Below are positions 35,720 through 46,388 of a DNA stretch of 64,000 bases, piece after piece. The position numbers were made by a program, and so were the translations under genes. The stretch is from CAYUQT01 sp964446835 (GTDB lineage: Bacteria > Planctomycetota > Phycisphaerae > UBA1845 > JAFGLZ01): contig CAYUQT010000033.1 of NCBI GenBank assembly GCA_964446835.1, forward strand, positions 1-64,000. Direction: 5' to 3'. Every line of letters begins with the position of its first letter. Within the stretch, counting starts at the first letter, position 1. The notes below the pieces were generated by a model, which saw only the letters and a list, made by a program, of their open reading frames with translations, was not told the DNA's origin and did no database searches.

Positions 35720-38700
35720 TCAGTTGCCCCGGGCCGCCGCTGTATCCCCCTCCGGCTTGTCTGGCCGCGGCAGCGACTTCAGGACCGACTCCTCCGCCGG
35801 CCGGTACTCGATGAGAAACACGTCGTCCACCGCGCTCTTCGTCCACAGGGCGAATCCCATCATGACAGCCTTCTGATTCGACGGCATCTGGTTTGAGGCC
35901 TCTTTGGCCTTCTGTATTCTGGGCGACAGGCTCGGTTTGGGCTTGAGGTCGGCGCAGGGCTCCAACCGCTGAGTCACACAGATCCAATCTTTGGAGAACT
36001 GCGGACGATGCGTAACCGTTTCGGAAACCAGCAAGGGCACGCTCTCGTTGAACAGGGCAACCCGCCCCATCGTAATCGCCTCCTGCTCTGCGCGAAGCCA
36101 CGCACCGAAAAGATAGGTCTTGGCCGGATCAACCGGAAACGGTCGTGTGGCGAAGAAGGTCGATCCGCTCAGGTCTCCGCTCTTGGCGACGAGTTGGCCC
36201 AGTGGATCCAGCGGAGGTGGAGCGGCCGGCTGCGTTGTGACCACTTCTCCCCCCTTGCCCTTGGCCAGGCACTTGTGTCCCTTGGAGAAGGGTCTGGCCG
36301 CATCGGCCAGGCCCAGGGCATCCTGAGCGTCCGAGCCCAGATCGAGAACCTGCCATGTTACGCTGCTGTCCCTGGGCCCCAGGACGAAGCGTGGGAAGGG
36401 ACCCTGTTCGAGCCCGGGGTTGGGGATCAGGTTCTTGCCGGTGGCCGAGGCGATGGCCAGACTCGTCGTACGGACGCCGCCCTTGGCGTCTCGCAGAACC
36501 AGACGGTACCAGAACAGGACATTGGGCGGTGCATTCTCATGCACGCAGGTTTGTGAGGATGCCGGGACCTTCGCCAGCACGTGATAGTCGCCCTTCTCGC
36601 GAGTCGCCACCTGGATCTCCGCCGTGTACGGCTCGAAGGCCCGCTTCTCGTCGACGATCCTCACGGCAACCGTGGTATTACCTGTCAGGCCGTCCAGGCT
36701 CCTGGGCTGGGTGCTCCAGATGAGTTGAATGGAATTCTCGCTGACGGGTACGGCGGCCAGCATGTGTGCCGGGCGTCTGGCGGCCACGGTGGTGCCGAAG
36801 CCCTTTGAGGCCTTGGCATCGAGCTTGGCGTCGTCGGCCTTGGGCAGCGAGGCGATCAGGGCATCGTCGGCCGGCGTGTACTCGATCAGGAAGGCATCGT
36901 CGAAGGCCCCCTCGCCCAGCAACTGAAAGCCGATACGGACAGACGCTTGCTCGGCCGGCATGGCCGCCGTCTTCCCTCTTGGAGGCGCCCCACCGGAGGC
37001 TGTCGCGATGCTGCCTGGCGAGAGGCGCTGCGAACCGAAGGCCCAGTGCGGACCGCCCGACACGCTGAAGGACTCGCCGATGACCAGCGGCTTCTGGTCC
37101 TTGTCCAGCGAGACCCGGCCGAGTCCGGCCCCGGCGCCGCTTGTGTGAACCCACCCGCCGATGAGGTAGTGCTTCTTCCGATCGATCGGGATGGGCGGCG
37201 TGCCGGCGAACTTGGGCTGGCCGGCGATGTTGCCTGCGATCAAACGCGATCCCCCCGAGAAGGGGCGGCGTCCTTGCACCGAGACGAACCCCGCGACGGG
37301 CTTGTTCTCCAGATCGCAGGGCAGCCAGGGGTGCTTGCCATCGGGCAATGTCTCGGGAACAGGACCGTCAGTGAGGCTCTCCATCCCGCCGTCGCCGATC
37401 AGGTTCTTGCCGACGGCGACGGGGGTCGAATCGCTGATCGCCGCAATGCGATTGTCCGAGTCACGCAGAACCACCCGGACACACAGAAGCTTGTTGGGCG
37501 GTACGTCGGAATGCCTGTACTGTTGTGCGGAGGCCTCGGTGACGGCCACACGTCTGAACGGTCCCTTGGGGCTCGCGGCTACCTGGATCTCCGCCTGGTA
37601 GCCTGTGAACACGCCCGGCTGGGCCTCGACGACCGCGGCCTGTGCATCCTGACCGGCATCGACCGTCATGCCGCTCGACGGCATCGACCATACGACCTGG
37701 TAGGCACTCTCCGAAATGGGACAGGCCGCGATCGACAAGGCCGATCCTGCCTCCGGGTACTGCTCGGCCAGTCTCTTGAGCAGGCGATTCGCCTGTTCCA
37801 CTTCATAGGTCCTGGAGTCTGCGGAGGCCAGTCGTTTGACCGTATCGGCAGCCACGGTATAGGCATCGGTATAGAGACCCGCCTTCTCCAGTCCCTCGGC
37901 GGCGTAAAGCATGTATCGGATTCGTTCCGATTCGGCGCTCTGCCCCGTGTAGTGTGACGGCGGATCGAGCTTGGCCATCTGAAGGAACACGGCGCGCCCC
38001 TGTTCGACCTGCCCGTTCAGGACATACCGGCCGGCCAGTCGGCACATGAAGAGGCTGGTAAGCCCGCTGCCGTGCTGCCGGTTCTTGTCCTGGGCCAGCA
38101 TGTACTCACAGCAGAGCACGGACTCCCCCCTGAGTTTCTCGTCCTTCTTGATGGCCTCATCAAGCCACAACACCGGCGCACACTCTCCGCCGGTCTCGGA
38201 GTGCCGCTCCAACAACTTGGGCACGGCAGCGCGGACCTCCTCGGTTCGACCGAGCCGGGCATTGAGCACAGCCAGCCAGAAGGCCGTGCCCAGGTCGCTG
38301 GGAGCATCCGCTAGCTTCTTGGCTACATGGGCCCGCATGGGCTCAAGCTGCCCATACTCCTCTGCGCCGGTCAGGAGAAAGAGGACCAGCCCGTTGGGCG
38401 AACCGTCGGGATGCGAGTAGCCCTGCACCTTCGACATCGGGTCAAAAGTCTGCGTCTTGACACCGAGGGGACGATCGGCCTGTTCGGTCGGTACCGAAGC
38501 AGGTGCCTTGGCGACGAAGCCATTGAAGGTCTGCGTGAATGCCAGGGCGTATCGAAACGCCTCCCACTTGCGTCCCTTCTTGACGAGAATCGAGTAGCGG
38601 ATCTCCACCACCTGAGGCAGAGTCCACTCCTGTTGACTGCTGGCCAAAACGTAATCGTTGAGTTTGTCCAGATAGGGCATCACGTCTCCCGCCACCTCAC

Positions 38701-41700
38701 GATCCCACTGAAGCTGCCGGGCGATCTCGGTAAGGTTCTGAATGAACTGTTGTGGGTAGTTCTGAGGGAGGGATTGCGCAATCTTGTCCCAATCGGCCTT
38801 GGCGATCAACTGTGTGAACTCATCGAGTCGCTTGGCGTTGCGGAATGCGTTCAGCACCTGATACATGTTGTTGCCGAACAGCGCCGACGGCTCCTTGTCC
38901 AGGATGATCCTGAACTGCTTCATCGCCGCGTCATTCTTCTGATTGCGGCACAAGGAAATGGCATACTGCATCCGAAGCCCCATGTCATTCGGCCGTAGAT
39001 TGAGGACCTGCTCGGCCCGGGCGGTGGCCTTGGCGGCATCTCCTTTCGCCATGTAGTAATTCCACAGGTCCGTTAGCACGCGAACGGAGTTCGGATTGGA
39101 AGCGAGTTGCTTCTCCGTCGACGCAATAAGCTCGTCCAGATCGCCGGAGTCTTTCAGCACACGCAGGGCCGAGTCCCTGATGTACTCCTCGTTCGTCGTG
39201 GCATTGGTCATCTGGCGAAGAACCTGCTTGGCCAGCGCAGCCGCCTCCTTCTTGGCACCCCGCGACTGCTGCTTCTGCATGAGCTGAACCAACTGATGGA
39301 AATCGTTCTGCGACAGCGTCTTGACCCGCTGCTCGAGCTGCTCGGCCTTGCCGCTCAGGCCCAATTCGTGCATGGCGGCCGCCAGTTCGAGTTCTTCTCC
39401 GGCCGGCAGCCGCATATTGAACAGGCGCAGCGCGGCCGCCCGCGCGGCTTCCGTGTCCCCAACACTGCGGGCCGCCTTCAACAAGAGCTGTTGTGCCGGC
39501 TTGTACAGAGGATGATACCGCTGCTGGAAGGATGACAGGGCCTCGATCGTCCCGCGCTTGTCGTCAAGGTTGTATCGAATCCGGGCCAGAGTCAACCGGA
39601 GCGACACATCCCAGGGGCGCAGAGTCACGACCGAACCGATGTGCTTGGCCGCCTCGTCGCGCCGATCGCCCCACCAGTCGAAGCAGGCAAAAGCCATATG
39701 TGCGTATATCTGATCGTCCACGTTCGTCGATGAGAGGTCCTTTTGAAGCAGGCTGCGGAGGCACGCGACCGCCGGATGCTCCGTCGAACCGCCCGCCTTC
39801 GACGTCTCGTCGGTCGACGGGCCCGATGTCGCCCCGGTCCGAACCTTGCCTCCGGACACCACTACCCTGCTGGTCCGGCGAGCGTCGCGTTCTCCGCGAT
39901 AGAAGCTCTCAAGCATCATCATGCGCCGGCCGTCATAGTAGGCGTTGGCATTCGGGAAGGCATCGCCCGTCACCATCGTGCCCTGGGAATAGGAGTAGTA
40001 AGAGGTGTCGACATACTGGCTTGACACTGACGCGGGGCGCGTTTGCCGAAGCGTCTTGGCGAATAGCTTCGCGGCGGATTCCGCGTCACCACGTGCCGAA
40101 TCGTTTCTGGCCGTGAGAAGTTGCGCAACACCCAAACCCATCTGGGCAATCGCCTGGGAGTACGGAGAGGCCTGTAAGGTATTCTGTCCGAACTGTTGCT
40201 CGGCCTTCTCCAGCAGCTTCATCGCGGTATCCGTGTCCTTCGCCACCGTAGCGGCACGCATGGCCGTCATGATGCTCTGCACATCCTTATGATCCTGCTG
40301 AGCAAGGGTCTTGGCATATGCGGACAGATCTTCCATCTTCCCTGTCTGTTGAAGGTAGCTCATCCACATGCTGGTAACGTGCATGCCGAGATCGGGTCGG
40401 TTGCGGACGGTGTCATCGACCAGTTTCTTGACTTCTTCATAGTTGGCCGATGCCCCCTTGCCACCCTGCCGATATGCAATCGAATACAACAAGACGATAC
40501 GGGCTGACACATCCTTCGGTGCCATGGCACACAGGGCCTTGGCGGCGTCTGAGATGTTCTGCGTCCATTCTTCCTGGGTAGCGTGAGTCTCGATCAGTCG
40601 CCACAAGGCCCGGGGCGTGTTCTCCTTCTTGAGGGCAGCAACGAGGGCGTCGAATCGCCCCTGCTTTCGAGCGATCTGGCCGTATTGGTACCAGGCAGCA
40701 AGGCGAGCCGTCTCCAAATCGGGCGGCATGAAGGCCACCTGCGGTCCGGAACCGCCGCGGTACCGGGATGAGAGCTGGTATCGTAGCGAGAAGACTTTCT
40801 GCGCACGGACGACCTCGGGGGGCATGTTGGCCCAGTACGACATTGCGTGGCTTGCCGCAGGGGACGATCCGGCCTTGGGCTTCGGTGCGGGCGCGATCGT
40901 CGGAGGTAGATCCGGCATGTCTGCGATTCGCAGGAACACCTTGGCCGCTTCGTCGAGCCTCTCCGCACCCATCATCCCCAGCCCGTATCGATAGCCCAGA
41001 GCCCAGTCGTCGGGGTGCTTCTCAAAGGTATCACCCATCAGCGTGACGGCGGCCTCGCCCATCTGGTGATTCAACAAGCGTTCACTCACCATGGACAAGG
41101 TGGCGGCCCGATCGCTGCCGGAATCCACGGCTCGACGCCAAGTGTCGATGGCCTCGTCCTTTCTCCCCAGATCGAACAGTAGTTCGCCCATGCGCAGGTG
41201 GTTGTCTCGGCTCGGTTCCAGCTTCACGAGCTTCCGCAGGTACTCCAGGGCCCGTTCCTTCAGACCCTCGGATTCCGAGAGCTGTACCAGTTGCTTCAGC
41301 AATTGGGCATCGTCGGGACGTTTGCCCTGCCATGAGGACAGCGCCTCCCGTGCCTTGGTGAAATCCTCTATCTGGCGATAGGCGGTGGCCACACACAGCG
41401 AGGTGACCCAGTCGTCCTGGTTGACCCGCCCCCGGCGCTTCAGACGCTCGATGAATGCCTCGAACTTGCCGGCGCGATAGCACACCTCGGCCATCGTCTT
41501 GACGATCGACAGCCGATCCTCAGTGTCTTCCTGCGACTCGAAGGCCTGCCAGTACTGCTCCAAGGCCTGGTCCGGCTCTCCTCCACGCTCCAGTCGTCGG
41601 GCATAGAGCATTCGCAGTTCGAGGTCTTTCGGGTTGATTCGGACGGCCTTGCTCAGCACGGCCAGGCTTCGGTCCGCCATACCGAATCGCTCGCAGAGGC

Positions 41701-43756
41701 CCGCAAGCACCTCGTAACCGGCCGGGCTGTCCGGACTGGCCGCAATCATCTCCTCGGCGGCCCGGACGGCATCCCCGCTCTCACCCAACTGGCCATGAAG
41801 CTGTGCCAATTGCCGTAAATACTCCACACGGTTCTGCGGCGCCAGCTCAACAAGACGCCTCAGTGCCTTCGCCTGCCGCTCGGCGTCCGAACCTTGTCGG
41901 TAGACACGCGCGGCAAGTTCCCAGGCCGCAACGGCATTCGGCGCCAAGGCCAGAGCCTTGTTCACAAGGGTATTAGCGTCTTCGGTCCGACCCAAGGCCA
42001 CCGCCATCTTGGCGCATTCCACATAGGGCAATGCATCGGTGGGTGCCGACTGGGCGAGGGACTGCATGCGACTGTCGAACACCTCTTTCAGCTTCCCGGC
42101 CCGGTTGAGCAGCCGAATGCGATCGTCGACGATCTCCCCCTTGAAGAACGGATTGGGCGCCAGCGCCGCCGCCGTGTCCAATTCCTTGAGCGCCTCGTCG
42201 TACTGTTGCCGTTCCGTCAAGAATGCAACCAGTTGCCTCCGCGCAGCGAAGTGGTCCGGCTTGAGCTCCACAGCCTCTCGGCAAGACGCCAGCGACTCCT
42301 CCTGGAACTGAAAGTGCTTCAGGACGTCCGCCAGGCGCATCAGTGTGTCGACGCTCCGGCGCGTATCCGACGCCATATCCCTGAGGACGGCCAAGGCCTT
42401 GTCGCGCTGCCGGACCTTGACCAGGAACTCGCCGTAGTATTCGCGGTATTGCCCCACATTGGGGGCCAGCTCGATGGCTCGCTTGTAGCATCGCTCCGCA
42501 TCATCGCCCATGCCGTGTTCGCCGAAAATACCCCCCACCTGAATCTGAGTCGCGGCATCGGTGGGATTGGATTCGGCGATTCGGTTCCAGAGCTTACGGG
42601 CCTTGTCCTGCGCGGCTGCGTCCTTGGCTTGCTTGAGGATCAGGTCGCCCAGAGCTTCGAGATAGGAGGCCTCCTTCGGCTTGGCCTCCAGAAGCTGCTC
42701 ATACTGCGTGATGGCGGCAGGATAGTCCTTGAGCTGATCGAGCAGGCGAACGTAGGCCAGCCGGATCGCCTCGTCCTTCGGCGCCAGCCCTAAAGCCCTC
42801 TCGTACCACTGCCGGGCATCCTTGCTCCGATCCAGTTCCGTGAGCAATCGAGCCAGGGCGGCCATCGTCCGGACGTCCTGCGAGTCCTTGCCCTTCAGGC
42901 GGCCCTCGTAGTACGTGACAAGGCCCGCCAGATCATTCCGCTTGCGGAACAAGTCCTGAACCCGGCTGCGGATGTCGGTGGCCAGCCAGCCATCCGGATC
43001 GGTCCGCGAAAGAGCGGCCTCATAATTCGCCAGCGCCGCATCGAATCGGCCGCGGCGTGCCTCGATGCCCGCCACGGCGATGGTACAGAGGACCGCCTGA
43101 TAGGGGCGATCCTTCTGCAATCGGGCAAGTTGCTCATAGTACTTGAGGGCCTCGTCCCACTGCTCCTCCTCGACCAGCAGCGAGGTCAGTTCCTCCAGTG
43201 TGACAGAATCATTGGGGGCAAGCTGCGCCAGCGCCGACCACGTAGCCTTGGCCTTGTCGGTCTGTCGGCTGCGAAGGTAACAGCGTCCCAGGGCCTTCCG
43301 GATGTCGATGGCGTCGTCGCGGGACGGATCGGCTTCCAGCGCCCGAAGCAGGCTGTCGGCTCCGCCTTTGTAGTCATTGCGGTGCAGCAGAAGCACCCCA
43401 CGGGTGTACCAGGCATAGTACTTCTTCGGATCCGCCTGCGTGGCGCGATCGAATGCGGCGATGGCCTTGTCGTCGTTGCCACGCACATCCTCGATCAATC
43501 CGATCAATGTCCAGCGAGAAGCCGGCGACCCCTTGTCGGTCATGCCCTGGATCTTCTGGACGAGGGCATCCACGCCGTCGGTCTGCACGGCCAGTTGATA
43601 CAGCTTCTCGATCACCGTGCCACGCCGGGGGTTCTCCATCGCCGTCGACAGGTATCGGTCCCGAACCAGAACGTCCCGGTTGGCGTCCTGGGCCGCTGGG
43701 ACACACGCTACCGATGCCATCACGGCAAGTGCACCGATTCTTCGCAGGTGTCTCAT
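35720..43756 (-). CDS. Giant secreted TPR protein (2,678 aa), last gene of MoxR/VWA operon
   Basis: A GTG-range start upstream (43801) overlaps the preceding gene, while ATG 43756 has a GGCGGGA ribosome site and immediately yields a signal peptide (RRIGALAVMASVACVPAAQ). I therefore use 43756. Residues about 40-1980 are a near-continuous run of tetratricopeptide-like helix pairs (Trp/Leu/Gly/Tyr/Ala/Pro pattern, for example YAWYTRGVLLLHRNDYKGGA). The C-terminus has two related modules (about 2010-2330 and 2335-2678), each an FN3-like beta domain containing YxAEIQVA and PPNxLxxxRxVLRD, then a carbohydrate-binding-like beta sandwich starting GKNLI. It is likely a periplasmic or surface scaffold for the complex encoded upstream. 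Confidence 0.85.
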   Translation of the reverse strand: MRHLRRIGALAVMASVACVPAAQDANRDVLVRDRYLSTAMENPRRGTVIEKLYQLAVQTDGVDALVQKIQGMTDKGSPASRWTLIGLIEDVRGNDDKAIAAFDRATQADPKKYYAWYTRGVLLLHRNDYKGGADSLLRALEADPSRDDAIDIRKALGRCYLRSRQTDKAKATWSALAQLAPNDSVTLEELTSLLVEEEQWDEALKYYEQLARLQKDRPYQAVLCTIAVAGIEARRGRFDAALANYEAALSRTDPDGWLATDIRSRVQDLFRKRNDLAGLVTYYEGRLKGKDSQDVRTMAALARLLTELDRSKDARQWYERALGLAPKDEAIRLAYVRLLDQLKDYPAAITQYEQLLEAKPKEASYLEALGDLILKQAKDAAAQDKARKLWNRIAESNPTDAATQIQVGGIFGEHGMGDDAERCYKRAIELAPNVGQYREYYGEFLVKVRQRDKALAVLRDMASDTRRSVDTLMRLADVLKHFQFQEESLASCREAVELKPDHFAARRQLVAFLTERQQYDEALKELDTAAALAPNPFFKGEIVDDRIRLLNRAGKLKEVFDSRMQSLAQSAPTDALPYVECAKMAVALGRTEDANTLVNKALALAPNAVAAWELAARVYRQGSDAERQAKALRRLVELAPQNRVEYLRQLAQLHGQLGESGDAVRAAEEMIAASPDSPAGYEVLAGLCERFGMADRSLAVLSKAVRINPKDLELRMLYARRLERGGEPDQALEQYWQAFESQEDTEDRLSIVKTMAEVCYRAGKFEAFIERLKRRGRVNQDDWVTSLCVATAYRQIEDFTKAREALSSWQGKRPDDAQLLKQLVQLSESEGLKERALEYLRKLVKLEPSRDNHLRMGELLFDLGRKDEAIDTWRRAVDSGSDRAATLSMVSERLLNHQMGEAAVTLMGDTFEKHPDDWALGYRYGLGMMGAERLDEAAKVFLRIADMPDLPPTIAPAPKPKAGSSPAASHAMSYWANMPPEVVRAQKVFSLRYQLSSRYRGGSGPQVAFMPPDLETARLAAWYQYGQIARKQGRFDALVAALKKENTPRALWRLIETHATQEEWTQNISDAAKALCAMAPKDVSARIVLLYSIAYRQGGKGASANYEEVKKLVDDTVRNRPDLGMHVTSMWMSYLQQTGKMEDLSAYAKTLAQQDHKDVQSIMTAMRAATVAKDTDTAMKLLEKAEQQFGQNTLQASPYSQAIAQMGLGVAQLLTARNDSARGDAESAAKLFAKTLRQTRPASVSSQYVDTSYYSYSQGTMVTGDAFPNANAYYDGRRMMMLESFYRGERDARRTSRVVVSGGKVRTGATSGPSTDETSKAGGSTEHPAVACLRSLLQKDLSSTNVDDQIYAHMAFACFDWWGDRRDEAAKHIGSVVTLRPWDVSLRLTLARIRYNLDDKRGTIEALSSFQQRYHPLYKPAQQLLLKAARSVGDTEAARAAALRLFNMRLPAGEELELAAAMHELGLSGKAEQLEQRVKTLSQNDFHQLVQLMQKQQSRGAKKEAAALAKQVLRQMTNATTNEEYIRDSALRVLKDSGDLDELIASTEKQLASNPNSVRVLTDLWNYYMAKGDAAKATARAEQVLNLRPNDMGLRMQYAISLCRNQKNDAAMKQFRIILDKEPSALFGNNMYQVLNAFRNAKRLDEFTQLIAKADWDKIAQSLPQNYPQQFIQNLTEIARQLQWDREVAGDVMPYLDKLNDYVLASSQQEWTLPQVVEIRYSILVKKGRKWEAFRYALAFTQTFNGFVAKAPASVPTEQADRPLGVKTQTFDPMSKVQGYSHPDGSPNGLVLFLLTGAEEYGQLEPMRAHVAKKLADAPSDLGTAFWLAVLNARLGRTEEVRAAVPKLLERHSETGGECAPVLWLDEAIKKDEKLRGESVLCCEYMLAQDKNRQHGSGLTSLFMCRLAGRYVLNGQVEQGRAVFLQMAKLDPPSHYTGQSAESERIRYMLYAAEGLEKAGLYTDAYTVAADTVKRLASADSRTYEVEQANRLLKRLAEQYPEAGSALSIAACPISESAYQVVWSMPSSGMTVDAGQDAQAAVVEAQPGVFTGYQAEIQVAASPKGPFRRVAVTEASAQQYRHSDVPPNKLLCVRVVLRDSDNRIAAISDSTPVAVGKNLIGDGGMESLTDGPVPETLPDGKHPWLPCDLENKPVAGFVSVQGRRPFSGGSRLIAGNIAGQPKFAGTPPIPIDRKKHYLIGGWVHTSGAGAGLGRVSLDKDQKPLVIGESFSVSGGPHWAFGSQRLSPGSIATASGGAPPRGKTAAMPAEQASVRIGFQLLGEGAFDDAFLIEYTPADDALIASLPKADDAKLDAKASKGFGTTVAARRPAHMLAAVPVSENSIQLIWSTQPRSLDGLTGNTTVAVRIVDEKRAFEPYTAEIQVATREKGDYHVLAKVPASSQTCVHENAPPNVLFWYRLVLRDAKGGVRTTSLAIASATGKNLIPNPGLEQGPFPRFVLGPRDSSVTWQVLDLGSDAQDALGLADAARPFSKGHKCLAKGKGGEVVTTQPAAPPPLDPLGQLVAKSGDLSGSTFFATRPFPVDPAKTYLFGAWLRAEQEAITMGRVALFNESVPLLVSETVTHRPQFSKDWICVTQRLEPCADLKPKPSLSPRIQKAKEASNQMPSNQKAVMMGFALWTKSAVDDVFLIEYRPAEESVLKSLPRPDKPEGDTAAARGN

Positions 43757-43773
43757 AGCACGTCCCGCCTTTC

Positions 43774-46374
43774 CTAACGGCCCACTGTGGCGCTGCGCCA
43801 CGGGAGGGCCCCGCCCACGACCAGTGAGAAGTCCACGCGACGAACGGCTACGTCAAGTACGAGGAGGATCAAGGCCGCCGCAAGCAACGACGACCACAAC
43901 GGTTGAACCCGAATCGACGGAGAAACGGGTGTGAAGACCTTCCCGGGACCCACATCGTAGGTTCCACCACCCACTTCGGCGAGTCGCCGAAGCATTGCCG
44001 TGTCGGTCTGACCCACGCGGTATTCGTCCGAATACCCGATCGCCACGCCCCGGCTCACCGACTGGAGTTCAACGTCTTTCTGCTTCTGAACGATCCGAAC
44101 GTGATAGCTGCCGGACTCCGGCGTCTCGAACGATCCGACATACCGCCCGGGCGATGTCTGGTTCAGACGAACCTCCTCTTTGCCGGCGCCGGGACGGATC
44201 AGCTCCGCGATCGTCTGGACGTCGTCGAGGTATTCACCCGCGCGCTGCGGCGAGGGATGCAGCGCATCCACCGTCACCGCCACGTTCTTGCCCGAACGGG
44301 TCATTTCGATGTGCATCGAGGCGTGTGTGGTGGTCCGCATCGTGTCACGAATGGTCTGAGACCAGAATCGGCTGAAGCCGGGCCACTGCAACCACTCCGC
44401 CGCCCAGCGGTTCTTGGCGTCCGAGGTGAAGGCCAGCGACTTGCCCAGGCCGTATCGCCACGTGACCAATAGCGGATGCCCCGCTTCTGTCGCCAGCACC
44501 TGCTCGGCCGTCTCCTTGGCTCGCGTGATCACGTATCCCAGCAGGAACGGCGACTCCTCGAAGCGAATACCCTGACAGATCTGGTGCGGTCGCACCTGAA
44601 TCGGCAGAAACGGCTGCTCGTTGATGGCGGACTTCGATGCCTCCATCGTCTCTCGGGCGAAGATCTGAGGGATGTGTCCCGGATCATCCGTGAAGTACGT
44701 GCGTCCATGGCCCCATTCAGCAATCCGTTCGAGAAGCTGCCGATCCGCCTCGGCCCCGATGGCCACCGTCGATACGGTGATCCGTGAAGCAGACATCGCG
44801 CTGACGACCTCGTAGAAGTTGCCCGGTTGCGATATCCCGTCCGTCAGCGCGATGACGTGCTTCAGCTTCGCCTGGACACCCTCCAGCGCGGTGTACGCCT
44901 GGCTGAGCGCCGGGGCCATGTCGGTGCCCCCGCCGGCATCCAGACTGCCGATTCGTTCCATCACGAAATCCCGATCGCTGGCTGAGTGGATCTCGCAGAC
45001 CCACTTGGGAGCGCCGTCGAATGCCAGAACACCCACCTGATCGCGATTGCTCAGCAGTTCGGCCGCTGCCTTGGCCGCATCCTTGGCCAGCTCGATCTTC
45101 TGTCCGCCCATCGAACCCGACTTGTCGATCACCAGCACCATGGCCAGCGATGGCTTCTCTTTGTCCTTCTCGAAATCACTGTGAACCGGAAGAATCTCCT
45201 CGAGCACCGTCTTGTAGTAGCCCCCCAGACCGAACGATTGATCCCCCCCAATCATGATGAGTCCGCCGCCCAGGTCCTGGACGTACGACCGGATCAACTG
45301 CATCTGCCGCTTGTCCAGATCCGTGGCCGGCACATTGCTCAGACAGATCAGTTCAAAGTTCTCGATGTCGGCCAGGGTCCGAGGGACGCCTCGCGGACCC
45401 CGGACGTCCACCTCGATATCCTCCTTTTCCAACGCCCATGTCAGATACCGGGCATCGCGAGGTGTGGCCTCGACCAGCAGGACTCGCGGCTTGCCCTCGC
45501 ACGCAACCAGTGCCGAACCCACGTTGTTATCCAGAAAATGATCCTTGCCCGCCTTCAGACGCACGGTATACGTCTGAAAGCGGTCCGTCGATGCCACTTG
45601 GCGATAGGTCAGCCGCGTGACGCCCTGCTTGAGCCGTACCGACTCGCTGCCGATGCGGATATCATTGCGGAAGATCTCCAACTCGGCCGTGTCGTCATGG
45701 TTGGCTGAGATCTCCACCTGAAGTGCAAACGGCGAGCCGGACCGGACCTGTGCCGGTGCGCCGACCTGGGTCAGTTGGACCTCATCGTCACGGGTGCTCT
45801 CCAGAGGTACCGTACAGACCCGAACGCCCGCCCGATGCGCGGCCTGCACGCTGCGCAATGCGTCTCCCTGCGTCGGCCGCCCGTCCGAAAGAAGCACCAG
45901 CGTCTTGGCGTAGAACGCCGGGACAGACGCCCAGCCCGCCGAAATGGCCGAACCGATGTCCGTTCGGCTCCGGTCGAGTGCCTCCCTGGAAGTCCCTGGG
46001 GTACCCGGCATTCGGGGTGGGACAGTCGTACCGGCGAAATCGATAACGCGAGCCTCGTCCGTCGCTCGCTTGCCCTTGATCGCCGCCTGCACGAAGGCAT
46101 CGGCCTTGCCCGCTGCCTGTACGTCCACGCTGTCCGATCGATCGACCAGAAACACCACATACTGCCGATCATCCCCCCGAACCAGATTGAGCCCCGTGGC
46201 GGCCAGCACCAGCAACAGCACGATGACACTGCGTACGCCCAGAGACACCCACCGCTGTGTGCGCGGAAAGTCCACGAGCGATCGGTGGAAGTACCAGGCG
46301 ATCGGCACCAGCGCCACAGCGAGCAGGGCCATCCAAGGCCGGGTTGTCTCCAATGTCCACGCGAGCACGATCAT
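43774..46374 (-). CDS. Membrane VWA protein with internal GATase-like domain (BatA/BatB-type)
   Basis: 866 residues. Two N-terminal helices (about 12-30 and 42-62) are followed by a first von Willebrand A fold with incomplete MIDAS (VDRSDSVD). A beta domain comes next, then a glutamine-amidotransferase-like segment (LGGGLIMIGGDQSFGLGGY). A second VWA domain starts at about 412 with a perfect MIDAS, DKSGSMGG, and ALTDG later. A last transmembrane helix (about 828-850) closes the protein. Such double-VWA membrane proteins accompany MoxR ATPases in Bat-type operons, where metal-dependent VWA domains bind protein partners. It sits between the BatA-VWA gene (14 bp upstream) and the TPR gene. Confidence 0.87.
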   Translation of the reverse strand: MIVLAWTLETTRPWMALLAVALVPIAWYFHRSLVDFPRTQRWVSLGVRSVIVLLLVLAATGLNLVRGDDRQYVVFLVDRSDSVDVQAAGKADAFVQAAIKGKRATDEARVIDFAGTTVPPRMPGTPGTSREALDRSRTDIGSAISAGWASVPAFYAKTLVLLSDGRPTQGDALRSVQAAHRAGVRVCTVPLESTRDDEVQLTQVGAPAQVRSGSPFALQVEISANHDDTAELEIFRNDIRIGSESVRLKQGVTRLTYRQVASTDRFQTYTVRLKAGKDHFLDNNVGSALVACEGKPRVLLVEATPRDARYLTWALEKEDIEVDVRGPRGVPRTLADIENFELICLSNVPATDLDKRQMQLIRSYVQDLGGGLIMIGGDQSFGLGGYYKTVLEEILPVHSDFEKDKEKPSLAMVLVIDKSGSMGGQKIELAKDAAKAAAELLSNRDQVGVLAFDGAPKWVCEIHSASDRDFVMERIGSLDAGGGTDMAPALSQAYTALEGVQAKLKHVIALTDGISQPGNFYEVVSAMSASRITVSTVAIGAEADRQLLERIAEWGHGRTYFTDDPGHIPQIFARETMEASKSAINEQPFLPIQVRPHQICQGIRFEESPFLLGYVITRAKETAEQVLATEAGHPLLVTWRYGLGKSLAFTSDAKNRWAAEWLQWPGFSRFWSQTIRDTMRTTTHASMHIEMTRSGKNVAVTVDALHPSPQRAGEYLDDVQTIAELIRPGAGKEEVRLNQTSPGRYVGSFETPESGSYHVRIVQKQKDVELQSVSRGVAIGYSDEYRVGQTDTAMLRRLAEVGGGTYDVGPGKVFTPVSPSIRVQPLWSSLLAAALILLVLDVAVRRVDFSLVVGGALPWRSATVGR

Positions 46375-46388
46375 CGTTGCGCGAACCC

